A stretch of DNA of 64,000 bases from NORP240 sp038134485 (GTDB lineage Bacteria; Pseudomonadota; Gammaproteobacteria; Pseudomonadales; Pseudohongiellaceae): assembly GCA_038134485.1 (NCBI GenBank), contig JAYPVG010000016.1, positions 1-64,000 on the forward strand, read 5' to 3'. The notes beneath the pieces were generated by a model. That model made no database searches and was not told the origin of the DNA. It was given only the letters and a program-made list of their open reading frames with translations. Below, piece after piece: positions 8,399 to 18,691 of the stretch (positions are counted from its first letter, which is position 1; every line of letters begins with the position of its first letter). A program made the translations under genes and the position numbers.

Positions 8399-9700
8399 TT
8401 AGCTCCGGCCCAGATGAGCAAACTCGGCCAGGCCATTGTAACGGGCTTCGACACCAAGTTCCTCTTCGATCCGCAGCAATCGATTATATTTGGCGACCCG
8501 ATCAGAGCGACAAAGGGAGCCAGTCTTGATCTGTCCTGCGCCGGTCGCGACAGCGAGGTCAGCAATAGTTGTGTCTTCCGTTTCTCCAGACCGATGGGAA
8601 ATTACCGCGGTGTATCCCGCCAATCTGGCCATTGCGATAGCCGCAAGAGTTTCGCTCAGGGTTCCTATCTGGTTGAATTTAATAAGGATTGAATTCGCCA
8701 CTCCCTCCCTAATACCCCGCTCCAAAATCCCGGTGTTAGTGACGAACAAATCATCTCCCACTAGTTGAATTTTATCGCCTAACCGGCCGGATAATTTAGC
8801 CCAACCCGCCCAATCGCTCTCATCCATGCCGTCTTCGATTGATAAAATCGGGTACTGATTGGCCAGTTTTTCAAGATACCCTGCAAAACCCTCAGAATCG
8901 AAACTCACGCCCTCTCCCTTCAGAGAATAGCGCCCTTCACGATAAAACTCCGAGGCAGCGCAGTCCAGCGCCAGATGGACATGCTCACCCATTTTCAATC
9001 CCGCCAATTCAACAGCCTGAACTATGGCGTCCAGCGCTGCTGCATTGGAAGGCAGATCTGGCGCGAATCCCCCTTCATCGCCAACCGCAGTACTCAATCC
9101 CTGGTTTTTCAATACCGACTTCAATGCATGGAATATCTCAGCTCCAAATCGTAATGCCTCCGAGAAGCTCCCCGCACCGGTCGGCTGCACCATGAATTCT
9201 TGGATATCCACGTTATTATCGGCATGTTCACCACCATTGACGATATTCATCATAGGTACTGGCAGCGATAAAGGTGAAGGATTTTCAATCAGATTGCGAA
9301 TATGAGCATATAAGGGAATCCCGGCATCGACTGCAGCAGCTTTGGCGCAGGCGAGCGACGCAGCGAGGATAGCATTAGCCCCAAGAGAAGATTTATTCTC
9401 CGTACCGTCAAGTCGAATCATGGCGGCATCGACTTCGTCCTGCGCAATCGCGTCCATGCCTACCAGGCACTCATTGATCAGGGTATTCAGATTTTTAACT
9501 GCGGTTAGCACCCCTTTACCGTGATACCGCTGTGGATCTTTATCGCGCAATTCCAGGGCTTCCCGAGATCCTGTAGAGGCACCGGAGGGCGCGCAGGCGG
9601 TCCCAAACGCTCCGGATGCAAGTGTGACATCAGCTTCAACGGTAGGATTGCCCCTTGAGTCCAGCACCTCCCGGGCATTTACTTTCACTATTTCTGACAT
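8399..9700 (-). CDS. eno: Enolase
   Basis: Glycolytic enzyme that interconverts 2-phosphoglycerate and phosphoenolpyruvate; it also scaffolds the RNA degradosome in relatives. The 433-residue product carries the expected motifs: ASTGSREALELRD near residue 40, metal ligands in LALDCAASE, SIEDGMDE and VGDDLFVTN, the lysine in ILIKFNQIGTLSE, and SHRSGETEDTTIADLAV. AAGGAAA lies just before the ATG. The AT-rich 93 bases upstream hold a good promoter candidate. Confidence 0.98.
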   Translation of the reverse strand: MSEIVKVNAREVLDSRGNPTVEADVTLASGAFGTACAPSGASTGSREALELRDKDPQRYHGKGVLTAVKNLNTLINECLVGMDAIAQDEVDAAMIRLDGTENKSSLGANAILAASLACAKAAAVDAGIPLYAHIRNLIENPSPLSLPVPMMNIVNGGEHADNNVDIQEFMVQPTGAGSFSEALRFGAEIFHALKSVLKNQGLSTAVGDEGGFAPDLPSNAAALDAIVQAVELAGLKMGEHVHLALDCAASEFYREGRYSLKGEGVSFDSEGFAGYLEKLANQYPILSIEDGMDESDWAGWAKLSGRLGDKIQLVGDDLFVTNTGILERGIREGVANSILIKFNQIGTLSETLAAIAMARLAGYTAVISHRSGETEDTTIADLAVATGAGQIKTGSLCRSDRVAKYNRLLRIEEELGVEARYNGLAEFAHLGRS

Positions 9701-9757
9701 GTATTTCCTTTATTAACAGATAGTTATGCTGCTTATCTAGATATATTATTAATTTTG

Positions 9758-9786
9758 ATTATAGAAATCACTCCGAAGCATGCCAC
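9758..9786 (-). promoter_or_regulatory. Candidate sigma-70 promoter for eno
   Basis: On the minus strand, GTGGCA (9786-9781) is followed by 17 bases and a perfect -10 TATAAT (9763-9758). The leader to the eno ATG at 9700 would be about 50 bases and very AT-rich. This suggests eno can be expressed apart from kdsA and pyrG upstream. Confidence 0.55.
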
Positions 9787-9793
9787 ACCGGGA

Positions 9794-10639
9794 TCATTCT
9801 GTATTTAACTCTTCATAAGACTTGACCAGTTCATCCAGCGCCTTGACCTGTCGCAAAAATGGCTCAAGCCGATCCAGCGGTAGCGCAGAAGGTCCGTCGC
9901 AAAGAGCCCCGGCAGGGTTGGGATGGGCTTCAAGAAACAATCCCGCCAGGCCCTGGCTCATGCCGGCACGAGCGAGCGCGGTAACCTGACCCCGTCGCCC
10001 TCCGGCAGCAGTTGCCTGCCCACCAGGGAGTTGGAGTGAATGAGTGACGTCGAACAGTATCGGGTAGCCAAATTGCTTCATTACCCCAAAGCCCAGCATG
10101 TCTACAATCAGGTTGTTGTAGCCAAAACTGCTACCACGCTCGCACAGCATCAATCGTTCGTTGCCTGCCTGCTCGAATTTCTCAAGTATGTGTCCCATCT
10201 CCTGAGGCGCAAGAAACTGTGCCTTTTTTATGTTGATAGCAGCACCGGTTTTAGCCATGGCGACCACAAGATCGGTCTGTCGAGATAAAAATGCCGGTAA
10301 TTGAAGAATGTCTGCCACTTCACTGGCCGGGAAAGCCTGCTCTGCCGTATGGACGTCAGTTAGCAAGGGAACTCCAAAAGTATCCTTAACTTCTTGCAGA
10401 ATCTTCAATCCCTCTTCAATACCCAGCCCCCTGAAGGAACTAATCGCGGACCGATTGGCCTTATCAAAAGACGCTTTAAACACATAAGGAATCTTCAGCA
10501 GGCTAGTAACTTTGACAAAGTGCTCAGCGACCTGAAGGACCAGATCGCGGCTCTCCACAACGTTTAATCCGCCCACCAGCATAAATGGCAGATCATTACC
10601 AAGGGAGATATTTGCTATCGAAATGGATTTCTGACTCAT
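9794..10639 (-). CDS. kdsA: 3-deoxy-D-manno-octulosonate 8-phosphate synthase
   Basis: Condenses phosphoenolpyruvate and arabinose 5-phosphate into Kdo-8-phosphate for the LPS inner core. The 281-residue product starts MSQKSISIANI and shows GGLNVVESRD, the KASFDKANRS substrate loop and the C-terminal EAHPNPAGALCDGPSALPL region. An open frame continues upstream to 10837 but overlaps pyrG and has no family similarity, so the ATG at 10639 is used. It lies 31 bases after pyrG, in the usual pyrG-kdsA-eno order. Confidence 0.97.
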   Translation of the reverse strand: MSQKSISIANISLGNDLPFMLVGGLNVVESRDLVLQVAEHFVKVTSLLKIPYVFKASFDKANRSAISSFRGLGIEEGLKILQEVKDTFGVPLLTDVHTAEQAFPASEVADILQLPAFLSRQTDLVVAMAKTGAAINIKKAQFLAPQEMGHILEKFEQAGNERLMLCERGSSFGYNNLIVDMLGFGVMKQFGYPILFDVTHSLQLPGGQATAAGGRRGQVTALARAGMSQGLAGLFLEAHPNPAGALCDGPSALPLDRLEPFLRQVKALDELVKSYEELNTE

Positions 10640-10670
10640 GTTTCGAGACGTCCAGAGGCAGGCGGCATAA

Positions 10671-12359
10671 TTAGACCGATCTTGCCTCTGCAATGCCATC
10701 GGCCAGAGTGCTGGAGGAATCACCCCCATACGCTTGCGCATCGCGACGCGCCAGCGCGGCCTTGATGAATCCGGTGAAAAGAGGATGTCCGTCTCTGGGG
10801 GTAGAGGTGAATTCCGGGTGAAATTGGCAACCAACAAACCACGGATGATCAGGCACTTCGATGACTTCTACCAGCATATCATCCATAGACTTCCCGACTA
10901 TCCTGAGTCCCGCGTTGGCAAGCGTGCCTATGTAATCGTTATTGACTTCATAACGATGGCGATGGCGTTCTACGATGACGGACTTTGCGTAACACCGGTG
11001 TGCTGTCGAATCCTCAGTCAAGCGGCATTCCTGGCCTCCAAGACGCATGGTGCCACCAAGGTCAGACGCCTCGTCCCGAAGCTCCTTGTCACCACTGGCT
11101 GTAGTCCATTCACTAATAAGTGCGATTACCGGGTGCTTGCATTCCGGTTTAAATTCCGAACTATTAGCATCGTCAAGCCCGGCTACATTCCGTGCAAATT
11201 CGATCACTGCCGCTTGCAAACCAAGACAAATTCCGAGATACGGGATTTTATTCTCGCGGGCATATTGAACCGCTCTGATCTTACCCTCAACACCTCTTTC
11301 GCCAAATCCGCCTGGAACCAGAATTGCGTCCTGACCCTCCAGTAATTCCACTCCCTTTTCCTTTACGTCAGTAGAATCAATATAGCTAATATTGACGCGG
11401 GTGCAGGTTTGAATGCCCGCATGACTTATTGCCTCGTTAAGCGACTTGTAGGCGTCCAGCAACTCCATGTACTTGCCTACCATCGCCAGATTGATTTCGC
11501 GCTCCGGATTTAATTTGGCATCGACTACTCGCTCCCATTCCGAAAAATCGGCGGGCGGGCAATCAATAGCGAAGCGATTAACTATGTAATTATCAACGCC
11601 GGTAGCATGCAATAGCGACGGAACACTGTAAATTGTGTCTGTATCTGGCAAGGAAACCACCGCTTCCATATCAACGTTGGTGAATAGAGCAATTTTCTGC
11701 CGTGACGCCTCGGGAATCTCATGATCGGAGCGACATACAAGAATGTCAGGCTGAATGCCTATACCCCGCAGTTCCTTAACCGAGTGCTGGGTTGGCTTGG
11801 TCTTGGTCTCACCGGCGGTGCTAATAAATGGAACCAGGGTCAAATGCAGGAACAGGGCACGCTGCGGCCCTAGCTCAACGCGCAGTTGCCTGACGGCTTC
11901 CAAAAACGGTTGTGATTCAATATCACCTACAGTGCCCCCAATTTCTACCAGCGCAACATCAAAACCTTCTGCACCAGCAATGACGCGACGTTTGATCTCG
12001 TCGGTAATGTGAGGAATCACCTGAATGGTAGCGCCGAGATAATCACCCCGCCGCTCACGCTTGATAACCTCTTCATATACTCGACCGGTAGTGAAATTGT
12101 TTTTCTGGGTCATGGTCGTGCGAATGAATCGCTCGTAATGCCCGAGGTCAAGATCAGTCTCTGCCCCATCGTTTGTAACAAAAACTTCGCCGTGTTGAAA
12201 AGGACTCATGGTGCCCGGATCCACATTGATATAAGGATCCAGTTTTAGCATTGTGACATTGAGACCGCGGGCTTCGAGAATTGCCCCGATAGAAGCGGAG
12301 GTGATACCTTTGCCGAGTGATGAAACCACACCACCGGTGATGAAAATAAATCGCGTCAT
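10671..12359 (-). CDS. pyrG: CTP synthase
   Basis: Makes CTP from UTP, ATP and glutamine. The 562-residue product has the amidoligase N-terminus with GGVVSSLGKGI (about 8-18) and the class I glutaminase domain with the nucleophile Cys in GICLGLQ and a C-terminal HPEF motif. It is about 17 residues longer than the E. coli enzyme because of an extra Ala/Ser-rich C-terminus (AYGGDSSSTLADG). It heads a pyrG-kdsA-eno set. Confidence 0.98.
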   Translation of the reverse strand: MTRFIFITGGVVSSLGKGITSASIGAILEARGLNVTMLKLDPYINVDPGTMSPFQHGEVFVTNDGAETDLDLGHYERFIRTTMTQKNNFTTGRVYEEVIKRERRGDYLGATIQVIPHITDEIKRRVIAGAEGFDVALVEIGGTVGDIESQPFLEAVRQLRVELGPQRALFLHLTLVPFISTAGETKTKPTQHSVKELRGIGIQPDILVCRSDHEIPEASRQKIALFTNVDMEAVVSLPDTDTIYSVPSLLHATGVDNYIVNRFAIDCPPADFSEWERVVDAKLNPEREINLAMVGKYMELLDAYKSLNEAISHAGIQTCTRVNISYIDSTDVKEKGVELLEGQDAILVPGGFGERGVEGKIRAVQYARENKIPYLGICLGLQAAVIEFARNVAGLDDANSSEFKPECKHPVIALISEWTTASGDKELRDEASDLGGTMRLGGQECRLTEDSTAHRCYAKSVIVERHRHRYEVNNDYIGTLANAGLRIVGKSMDDMLVEVIEVPDHPWFVGCQFHPEFTSTPRDGHPLFTGFIKAALARRDAQAYGGDSSSTLADGIAEARSV

Positions 12360-12509
12360 TAGCGTCCCATCTACAGGTTGTGGTGTAAATCTGAGGGTTC
12401 AGACCAACAGCCACAGATGGAACTACAGCCTACCAGAAGCCCCTTCCAAGCTCAATGCAATTTTTACCCAAGTTCAACGCCTAATCGGGATGCAGCAAGA
12501 AGAATTGTA
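12360..12509 (-). other. Intergenic region tilS-pyrG with possible leader stem
   Basis: The 150 bases between tilS and pyrG hold a long inverted repeat, CCATCT (12367-12372) with AGATGG (12415-12420), just before the pyrG ATG, and an internal CTGA/TCAG hairpin. I see no clear promoter or U-run. The stem would sit in the pyrG leader if transcription starts here. Confidence 0.3.
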
Positions 12510-13883
12510 TCAACCAGCCCGAAACAGGAGATCTGGTGCGCGCCAGTTAATTTCGAGTCCCGGCTCATCCACTCCCGCGACAAAACCATCGCAGACTCCT
12601 ATGCCCGGGACACATACAAGTTCGTCATTAGCGAATACCAACGGCTGTCGCTCGCGCAGCCAAATCGGGAGTGCAGAATCCTGAAGTATCTTTCGCAGCG
12701 CCTTTGTCGGACGCCCGGCAAGCCGGCATCGATCTCCTTCATGTCGGTAGCGAACCTTAAACTCTCTCACTCCGTCCACGATGCGATGCCTTGAAAAGGC
12801 CGAGTCGGCGTTCATGCTCCAATCGATACGAAGTTCACCATTGCCTTCAAGTTCCAGATTTTGGTTTCGTATCCCATCCAGAGGCCAGATTTTTTCGTTC
12901 AAAACAGGAGCGATTTCCGATTCAGTACCGAATAAAACCAATTTGTCACCGAATAGCCGTATTGAACCTGCAATACAATCAAGACGGGCTCCAGGTTTTC
13001 GGCTGGATAGGATTTCGCAGGTCAGGCGTCGCATCATTTGCCAACCTGGCGGATCAAATCCCAGAGTCTTCATCCAGTAACGCAGTACATTGCGCTGCCT
13101 TGCTTCATCAAGTTCCAGAAGAGCAACTGCTTCAAGAACTGCCGGGTCATCGGTTTTTAGAGCCACCAGGTCAGCGCTTGCCAGTTCCCGAAGCATTTGG
13201 TCAGCTTCGCCATAAAGAGTAATGGATTTGCGCCAGCTTTCGCGAAATCCAGGAAAACGTTTTCCGATCAGCGGCAATATCTCTTGCCTCCAGAAATTAC
13301 GATCGAAGTTTGTGTTGGTATTACTCTCGTCTTCAATCCAATCCAGCCCATGCTGCGCCGCATAAAGAGACAGTGACTCCCTCGAGAAAGCCAATAGTGG
13401 CCGCAGTAACTGTGCTTCGCCAAGAGACCGCCAGCGCGGAATACCTGCGAGCCCACCCGGGCCTGATCCCCTGGTGAGACGCAATAGCAGATTTTCAATC
13501 TCGTCATCCTGATGATGCGCGAGCAGCAGGCAATCGCCCTGACCCAGATTTTCATTGAAAACACGGTAACGCGCTTCTCTGGCTTGCTCTTCGACACTCT
13601 GTCCAGGGCGCCTGGCAATCTTTACGAGGACAGACTGCAGTGATATACCCAAGCCTTCACACGTCTGGACGCAAAATTCCTCCCAATTAGCAGCAGCGGG
13701 ATTCAGACCATGATTGACGTGCAGCGCTCGTAGTGGTTTCGGCAAGTATCCCCTGTCCCGAAGCGCTGCAACAGCATGGAGCAAAACCGTAGAATCGAGA
13801 CCGCCGCTATAGGCGATGACCAGTGATTCACAATCAACTAGCTCATCGATTTGGGAAAGAATTTCAGTTGCTTCAAATTTCAT
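12510..13883 (-). CDS. tilS: tRNA(Ile)-lysidine synthase TilS
   Basis: Modifies C34 of tRNA-Ile(CAU) to lysidine so that it reads AUA. The N-terminal PP-loop IAYSGGLDSTVLLH is clear, followed by the HHQDDEIENLLLRL motif, and the C-terminal substrate-binding region ends in an arginine-rich KVRYRHEGDRCRL segment. The ATG at 13883 gives 457 residues and fits the family N-terminus; an in-frame TTG at 13934 would add 17 residues. Neither start has a strong ribosome site. It follows accA, as in Pseudomonas. Confidence 0.94.
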   Translation of the reverse strand: MKFEATEILSQIDELVDCESLVIAYSGGLDSTVLLHAVAALRDRGYLPKPLRALHVNHGLNPAAANWEEFCVQTCEGLGISLQSVLVKIARRPGQSVEEQAREARYRVFNENLGQGDCLLLAHHQDDEIENLLLRLTRGSGPGGLAGIPRWRSLGEAQLLRPLLAFSRESLSLYAAQHGLDWIEDESNTNTNFDRNFWRQEILPLIGKRFPGFRESWRKSITLYGEADQMLRELASADLVALKTDDPAVLEAVALLELDEARQRNVLRYWMKTLGFDPPGWQMMRRLTCEILSSRKPGARLDCIAGSIRLFGDKLVLFGTESEIAPVLNEKIWPLDGIRNQNLELEGNGELRIDWSMNADSAFSRHRIVDGVREFKVRYRHEGDRCRLAGRPTKALRKILQDSALPIWLRERQPLVFANDELVCVPGIGVCDGFVAGVDEPGLEINWRAPDLLFRAG

Positions 13884-13962
13884 ACGTTGAAGGAAAGAAC
13901 GGTCTGAGCGGAGATCTGGAAAGCGTCGAGCCAACTTCGCAATCTGCTAACCAAGCTATGAA

Positions 13963-14919
13963 TTATTGACTCTGGAGACCGTAACTCATGAGCCGCTGGT
14001 ATCGACGTTCGACCAGTTCTTCTGCCCCCATACTCCGCAGACGATCTAGTTGTTCAATCAGGACCTTCTTGACGTTGTCGGCCGCCGTAGCTACGTCCCT
14101 GTGGGCACCGCCAAGAGGTTCAGGTATCGTTTCATCGACGATTCCCAGTTCCTGGAGACGCTCTGAGGTCACCCCCATGGCTTCTGCCGCTGCAGCGGCA
14201 AACTCAGCCGATTTCCACAGTATAGTTGCACAACCTTCCGGGGTAATCACTGTATAGGTAGAGTATTGCAGCATGTTCAAATAGTCAGCTACGCCGATGG
14301 CGATCGCGCCACCCGAATTTGCCTCGCCAGTAACGGTCGCGATCATAGGCGTTCTAACCTGCGACATTATCGCCATATTCTCAGCAATCGCCTCATTGAT
14401 GCCTCGCTCTTCTGAGTCCATACCCGGATACGCCCCGGGTGTATCGATAAAAGTGAGCACCGGCAATTTGAATTTCTCTGCCATTAGCACCAGCCTTCGC
14501 GCCTTGCGATAGCCCTCTGGTCTGGGCATGCCAAAGTTGTGTCTCACTTTTTCCTTGGTACCCCTACCTTTTTGATGACCAATAATCATAACCGGCTTAT
14601 CGTCCAGTCGTGCAATTCCACCTATGAGAGCCAGATCGTCCGCAAACAATCGATCACCGTGCAATTCATCGAAGTCGGTAAAAAGATGCCGCACGTAATC
14701 CATTGTATAGGGTCGCAGTGGATGCCTGGCCACCTGAGCAATCTGCCACGAACTCAATCCGGAATAAATTTTCTCCGTAAGCTTGGTGCTCTTCTCCTGC
14801 AGCCTCTGCAACTCTTCGGTGATATTAAGTTCGTTATCACTTCCTACGAGGCGCAACTCGTTTATCTTAACCTCGAGCTCTGCAATAGGCTGCTCGAATT
14901 CCAGATAATTGGGATCCAT
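13963..14919 (-). CDS. accA: Acetyl-CoA carboxylase carboxyltransferase subunit alpha
   Basis: Alpha half of the carboxyltransferase that makes malonyl-CoA, the first committed step of fatty acid synthesis. The 318-residue protein starts MDPNYLEFEQPIAELE, contains RHPLRPYTMDYV, HQKGRGTKEK and the carboxyltransferase core (TFIDTPGAYPG, GEANSGGAIAIG), and ends NRRYQRLMSYG-like (ERRYQRLMSYG). The upstream frame to 15012 overlaps dnaE and is not used. AGGA lies 11 bases before the chosen ATG. It is 61 bases downstream of dnaE. Confidence 0.97.
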   Translation of the reverse strand: MDPNYLEFEQPIAELEVKINELRLVGSDNELNITEELQRLQEKSTKLTEKIYSGLSSWQIAQVARHPLRPYTMDYVRHLFTDFDELHGDRLFADDLALIGGIARLDDKPVMIIGHQKGRGTKEKVRHNFGMPRPEGYRKARRLVLMAEKFKLPVLTFIDTPGAYPGMDSEERGINEAIAENMAIMSQVRTPMIATVTGEANSGGAIAIGVADYLNMLQYSTYTVITPEGCATILWKSAEFAAAAAEAMGVTSERLQELGIVDETIPEPLGGAHRDVATAADNVKKVLIEQLDRLRSMGAEELVERRYQRLMSYGLQSQ

Positions 14920-14980
14920 GCTGTCTACAATCCTGTACTTCTGAATAAATAGATTTTTAGGGTCTGCTCTCAGCGAGGGC

Positions 14981-17900
14981 TCAATAGTGAACCGTGATTT
15001 GATCTCTGCCAAATTCTGACTTCAGTCTTTGTAAGAGGTCATCAGGAACTGAAACCTTCCATTCTTCGCCAAGAAGTATACACCCTTCCGAGTCTTCTCG
15101 GTGATATTGGACAGCCACCTGACAGCCGCTTACCGCACTCGGGTGCGACGTGAGCGTTACATCGTTTCGCGCCTCACCCCTGCCGGCGGACTTGCCAGCC
15201 TGCGTTGCTAATTCGCTTACCGCGCTCCGATACGGCGCGAGTATAGTCGCCAGCTCATCGACAAACCCACTTGCAAGCGAATTCGAATCCAGATGAATCG
15301 TCAACCGCCTTGCACGCTCCTGACGATACTCCTGGAGCGTGTTAATCGTCTTGACTCGTCCTCGGAGGCCGCCGTTAAAATCATCCTCACTGATTTGACA
15401 TTCGACCACCAATATCAGGTCTTTTTGCAGGATGTCACGATACTGTTCGTACTCCTGACCAAAAATCGAGGCTTCAAATCTTCCGCTTTTATCATCCAGC
15501 ACGACAAACGCCAGCGTGTCCCCTCTCTTACTTTTCATCGTGCGCACGGAACTCACGAGTCCGGCGACCAGTTGAATTTCCTTTTCCGGTTTCAGATTGG
15601 CTAGCCGATCAGCAATGAATTGCTTTAGTTCCGGAATAAACTCATCTACCGGATGTCCCGACAGGTAGAGCCCCAACGTATCCCGCTCTGCAGCCAATCT
15701 CTGTTGCTCACTCCAGGGCCGAATTGCCGATCTGGCGTTTGGCTCATTTACCTGGTCAATTGGAGTTTTGCTAGGCGCAATCTCGCCAAACATATCCTGT
15801 ACGCCAATCGCCTGATTTCGCGAAGACTGTTCCGCCGCTCGAAGAGTTTCGCCCAGGGAAGTCATCAGAGTCGCACGAATGGTATCTGCATCATCCCCAT
15901 TCACCACACTGTCCAGCGCACCGGATTTAATCAACGCCTCCAGAGCTCGCTTGTTGACGCTCTGGTTATCAATACGACTGCAAAAATCCAGCAAACTACC
16001 GAAAGGTCCGGCAGTCTCTCGTGCTTCGATTATGGCGCCTATCGGTCCCTGTCCAAGACCCTTGATTGCACCCAGCCCATAAATGATTTCACCCCGATCA
16101 TTGACTGTAAAGTTGTATTGACCGAGGTTGACATCCGGATGCACAAGCGGCAGTCCCATGGAACGACACTCGTCTATGAGAGTTACAATTTTATCGGTAT
16201 TCTGCATATCCGCGGTCAAAACGGCAGCCATAAAATAAGCTGGATAATGTGCTTTAAGCCATGCAGTCTGATAGGAAACCAGTGCATATGCCGCAGAGTG
16301 GGATTTATTGAAGCCATAGCCGGCAAATTTCTCCATGAGATCAAAAATGGAACCGGCTAATTTATTGTCAACTCCGCGGCCAACAGCACCCTCAACAAAG
16401 ATGCTCCGCTGTCGATCCATTTCCTCAGGCTTTTTCTTACCCATCGCCCGGCGTAACATGTCGGCACCGCCCAGGGTGTAGCTGGCAAGCACCTGAGCAA
16501 TCTGCATCACCTGCTCCTGGTACAGAATTACTCCGTAGGTGTTACCCAATACCGATTCAAGTTCGGGATGCGGGTAGTCCACTCTGGCTCGGCCATGTTT
16601 TCGATCGATAAAATCGTCAACCATTCCCGATTGCAGGGGCCCAGGTCGAAACAGCGCGACAAGGGCTACAATATCTTCAAAGCAACTCGGTTGTAGTCGT
16701 TTTATCAGGTCTTTCATACCCCTGGATTCCAGCTGGAATACTGCTGTCGTATTGGCTTTCTTGAGGAGCTCATAGACCAGTGGGTCCTCCAGAGAGATTC
16801 TGGCAATGTCAAACTCCGAAGCTTGGTGACCGCTTTCTCTGACCATTTTTACTGCCCAATCGATTACAGTGAGCGTTCTTAATCCTAGAAAGTCGAACTT
16901 CACCAGGCCCGCGGTTTCAACATCATTTTTATCAAACTGGGTTACCAGATTTTCTCCATTCTCATCGCAATAAAGTGGAGTAAAGTCCACAAGACGGGTA
17001 GGCGCGATCACTACACCACCGGCGTGTTTACCTACATTTCGAACGATTCCTTCGAGCTTGAACGCCATTTCCATGATTTCTTGAGCATCCTCATCGCCAT
17101 CGATGAATTCTCCCAACTGGGGTTCCTGTTCAAGAGCTTTAGTCAGCGTCATGCCGGGCTCAAATGGGATAAGCTTGGATAGCTTGTCAGCCAGGCCATA
17201 GGATTTACCCTGAACCCTCGCCACATCTCTCACCACGGCTTTAGCTGCCATAGTGCCAAAGGTAATAATCTGCGATACCGCATCCTTACCATACATCTCG
17301 GCCACGTGCTGAATCACACGGTCCCTGCCATCCATGCAGAAATCGACGTCGAAATCAGGCATGGATACCCGTTCCGGATTGAGAAATCGCTCAAACAGTA
17401 AATCGTATTTGAGGGGATTGAGGTCGGTAATCCCAAGTGCATACGCCACGATTGAGCCGGCACCGGAACCTCGACCTGGCCCAACTGGAATATCGTTATT
17501 CCGGGCCCATTGAATAAATTCCATGACAATCAGGAAATACCCCGGAAATCCCATCTCAATGATGGTTTCCAACTCCACTTCGAGGCGCTCGAAATAAGGA
17601 GCACAACACTCAGCGAAGTCTTCCTGAGACGGGTCGAAAATCTGATCCAGTCTTTTGTCCAGCCCGTCCTTGCTAAGCGCCCTAAAATACTGGTCTACGC
17701 CGCTGCCATCCGGAACCGGGTAACTTGGTAAATGAGGCTCATAGAGATTTAGTTCCAAATTACAGCGCTTGGCAATCTGAATAGTATTCTCTATCGCCTC
17801 GGGTATATCAGCAAAAAGCTCTCGCATCTCCTCAGCGCTCCGCAAATATTGTTGAGCACTATAATTGTGAGAGCGCCTGGGATCGTCCAATGTACGACGT

Positions 17901-18568
17901 TCATTAATACAGACTCTAACCTCATGGGCGTCAAAATCTTCCTGCTGTAGAAATCTGACATCATTGGTGGCAACGACCGGGCAATCCTCCGCTATCGCGA
18001 GCTGCAAGGCAGACTCGATATAATCATCTTCGCCAGTTCTGCCAGTACGCTGTAGTTCAAGATAGAAGCTGTCTGGAAATATTTTCATCCAGTCCCGTAA
18101 CTGATCTGCTGCCTGGCTTCCGTCCCCTTCCAGCAACGATCTGCCAATATCACCGTACGTGGCGCCTGACAGCGCGATCAGGCCGGTTGCTGATTCACGA
18201 AGCCAGGCTTTTTCGATGCGAAAATCGGAATGAGTGCTTTTCTCAGTGTACGCCCTGGAGATCAATCTTGTGAGGTTCAGATATCCCTGTCGATCTTTAA
18301 CGAGCAACACCAGCTGAGTCCGAATGCCTGTGCTATCAACCACGCACACATCGCATCCACAAATAGGCTTGATGCCATTGGAAATTGAAGAGGAGTAAAA
18401 CTTGATAAGACCGAATAGATTTCCCAGATCTGTTACTGCAAGTGCCGGCATTTCCTGATTTGCCGTGTGTTCTACGAGAGCAGGGATGTTGATAATACTG
18501 TCGCTGATCGAATACTCGGTATGCAGTCTAAGATGAATGAAACAGCTGGATGAAAGTTTCTCTTGCAT
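14981..18568 (-). CDS. dnaE: DNA polymerase III subunit alpha
   Basis: The replicative DNA polymerase. The 1195-residue protein (E. coli 1160) has the N-terminal PHP domain (HLRLHTEYSISDS), the polymerase active site PDFDVDFCMDGRD with its two catalytic aspartates, the third in VKFDFLGLRTL, the helix-hairpin-helix region around 830-870, and a C-terminal OB fold. It is followed by accA and preceded by rnhB, the conserved lpxB-rnhB-dnaE-accA order. Confidence 0.98.
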   Translation of the reverse strand: MQEKLSSSCFIHLRLHTEYSISDSIINIPALVEHTANQEMPALAVTDLGNLFGLIKFYSSSISNGIKPICGCDVCVVDSTGIRTQLVLLVKDRQGYLNLTRLISRAYTEKSTHSDFRIEKAWLRESATGLIALSGATYGDIGRSLLEGDGSQAADQLRDWMKIFPDSFYLELQRTGRTGEDDYIESALQLAIAEDCPVVATNDVRFLQQEDFDAHEVRVCINERRTLDDPRRSHNYSAQQYLRSAEEMRELFADIPEAIENTIQIAKRCNLELNLYEPHLPSYPVPDGSGVDQYFRALSKDGLDKRLDQIFDPSQEDFAECCAPYFERLEVELETIIEMGFPGYFLIVMEFIQWARNNDIPVGPGRGSGAGSIVAYALGITDLNPLKYDLLFERFLNPERVSMPDFDVDFCMDGRDRVIQHVAEMYGKDAVSQIITFGTMAAKAVVRDVARVQGKSYGLADKLSKLIPFEPGMTLTKALEQEPQLGEFIDGDEDAQEIMEMAFKLEGIVRNVGKHAGGVVIAPTRLVDFTPLYCDENGENLVTQFDKNDVETAGLVKFDFLGLRTLTVIDWAVKMVRESGHQASEFDIARISLEDPLVYELLKKANTTAVFQLESRGMKDLIKRLQPSCFEDIVALVALFRPGPLQSGMVDDFIDRKHGRARVDYPHPELESVLGNTYGVILYQEQVMQIAQVLASYTLGGADMLRRAMGKKKPEEMDRQRSIFVEGAVGRGVDNKLAGSIFDLMEKFAGYGFNKSHSAAYALVSYQTAWLKAHYPAYFMAAVLTADMQNTDKIVTLIDECRSMGLPLVHPDVNLGQYNFTVNDRGEIIYGLGAIKGLGQGPIGAIIEARETAGPFGSLLDFCSRIDNQSVNKRALEALIKSGALDSVVNGDDADTIRATLMTSLGETLRAAEQSSRNQAIGVQDMFGEIAPSKTPIDQVNEPNARSAIRPWSEQQRLAAERDTLGLYLSGHPVDEFIPELKQFIADRLANLKPEKEIQLVAGLVSSVRTMKSKRGDTLAFVVLDDKSGRFEASIFGQEYEQYRDILQKDLILVVECQISEDDFNGGLRGRVKTINTLQEYRQERARRLTIHLDSNSLASGFVDELATILAPYRSAVSELATQAGKSAGRGEARNDVTLTSHPSAVSGCQVAVQYHREDSEGCILLGEEWKVSVPDDLLQRLKSEFGRDQITVHY

Positions 18569-18607
18569 ATTCCAATGCTTTTTGAGGAGAGCAATCGGTC
18601 AGCACCG

Positions 18608-18636
18608 ACTATACATTTTTTTGGCCAACATGTTTA
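18608..18636 (-). promoter_or_regulatory. Candidate sigma-70 promoter for dnaE-accA
   Basis: Minus strand: TAAACA (18636-18631), a 17-base spacer, then TATAGT (18613-18608) with an upstream TG. A small hairpin, TCGGT/ACCGA (18595-18608), lies at the expected transcript start. The leader to the dnaE ATG would be about 30 bases. Confidence 0.45.
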
Positions 18637-18691
18637 GGAAACTTGCCAGTCTTTACCCGCTAATTACAGTCAGGCACTCAACAGACAATCA

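Noticed and set aside
10734..11345. Plus-strand 203-residue frame inside pyrG
   Set aside because: Antisense shadow of pyrG; no start signal or domain.
15653..16360. Plus-strand 235-residue frame inside dnaE
   Set aside because: Antisense to a certain dnaE gene; no recognisable domains.
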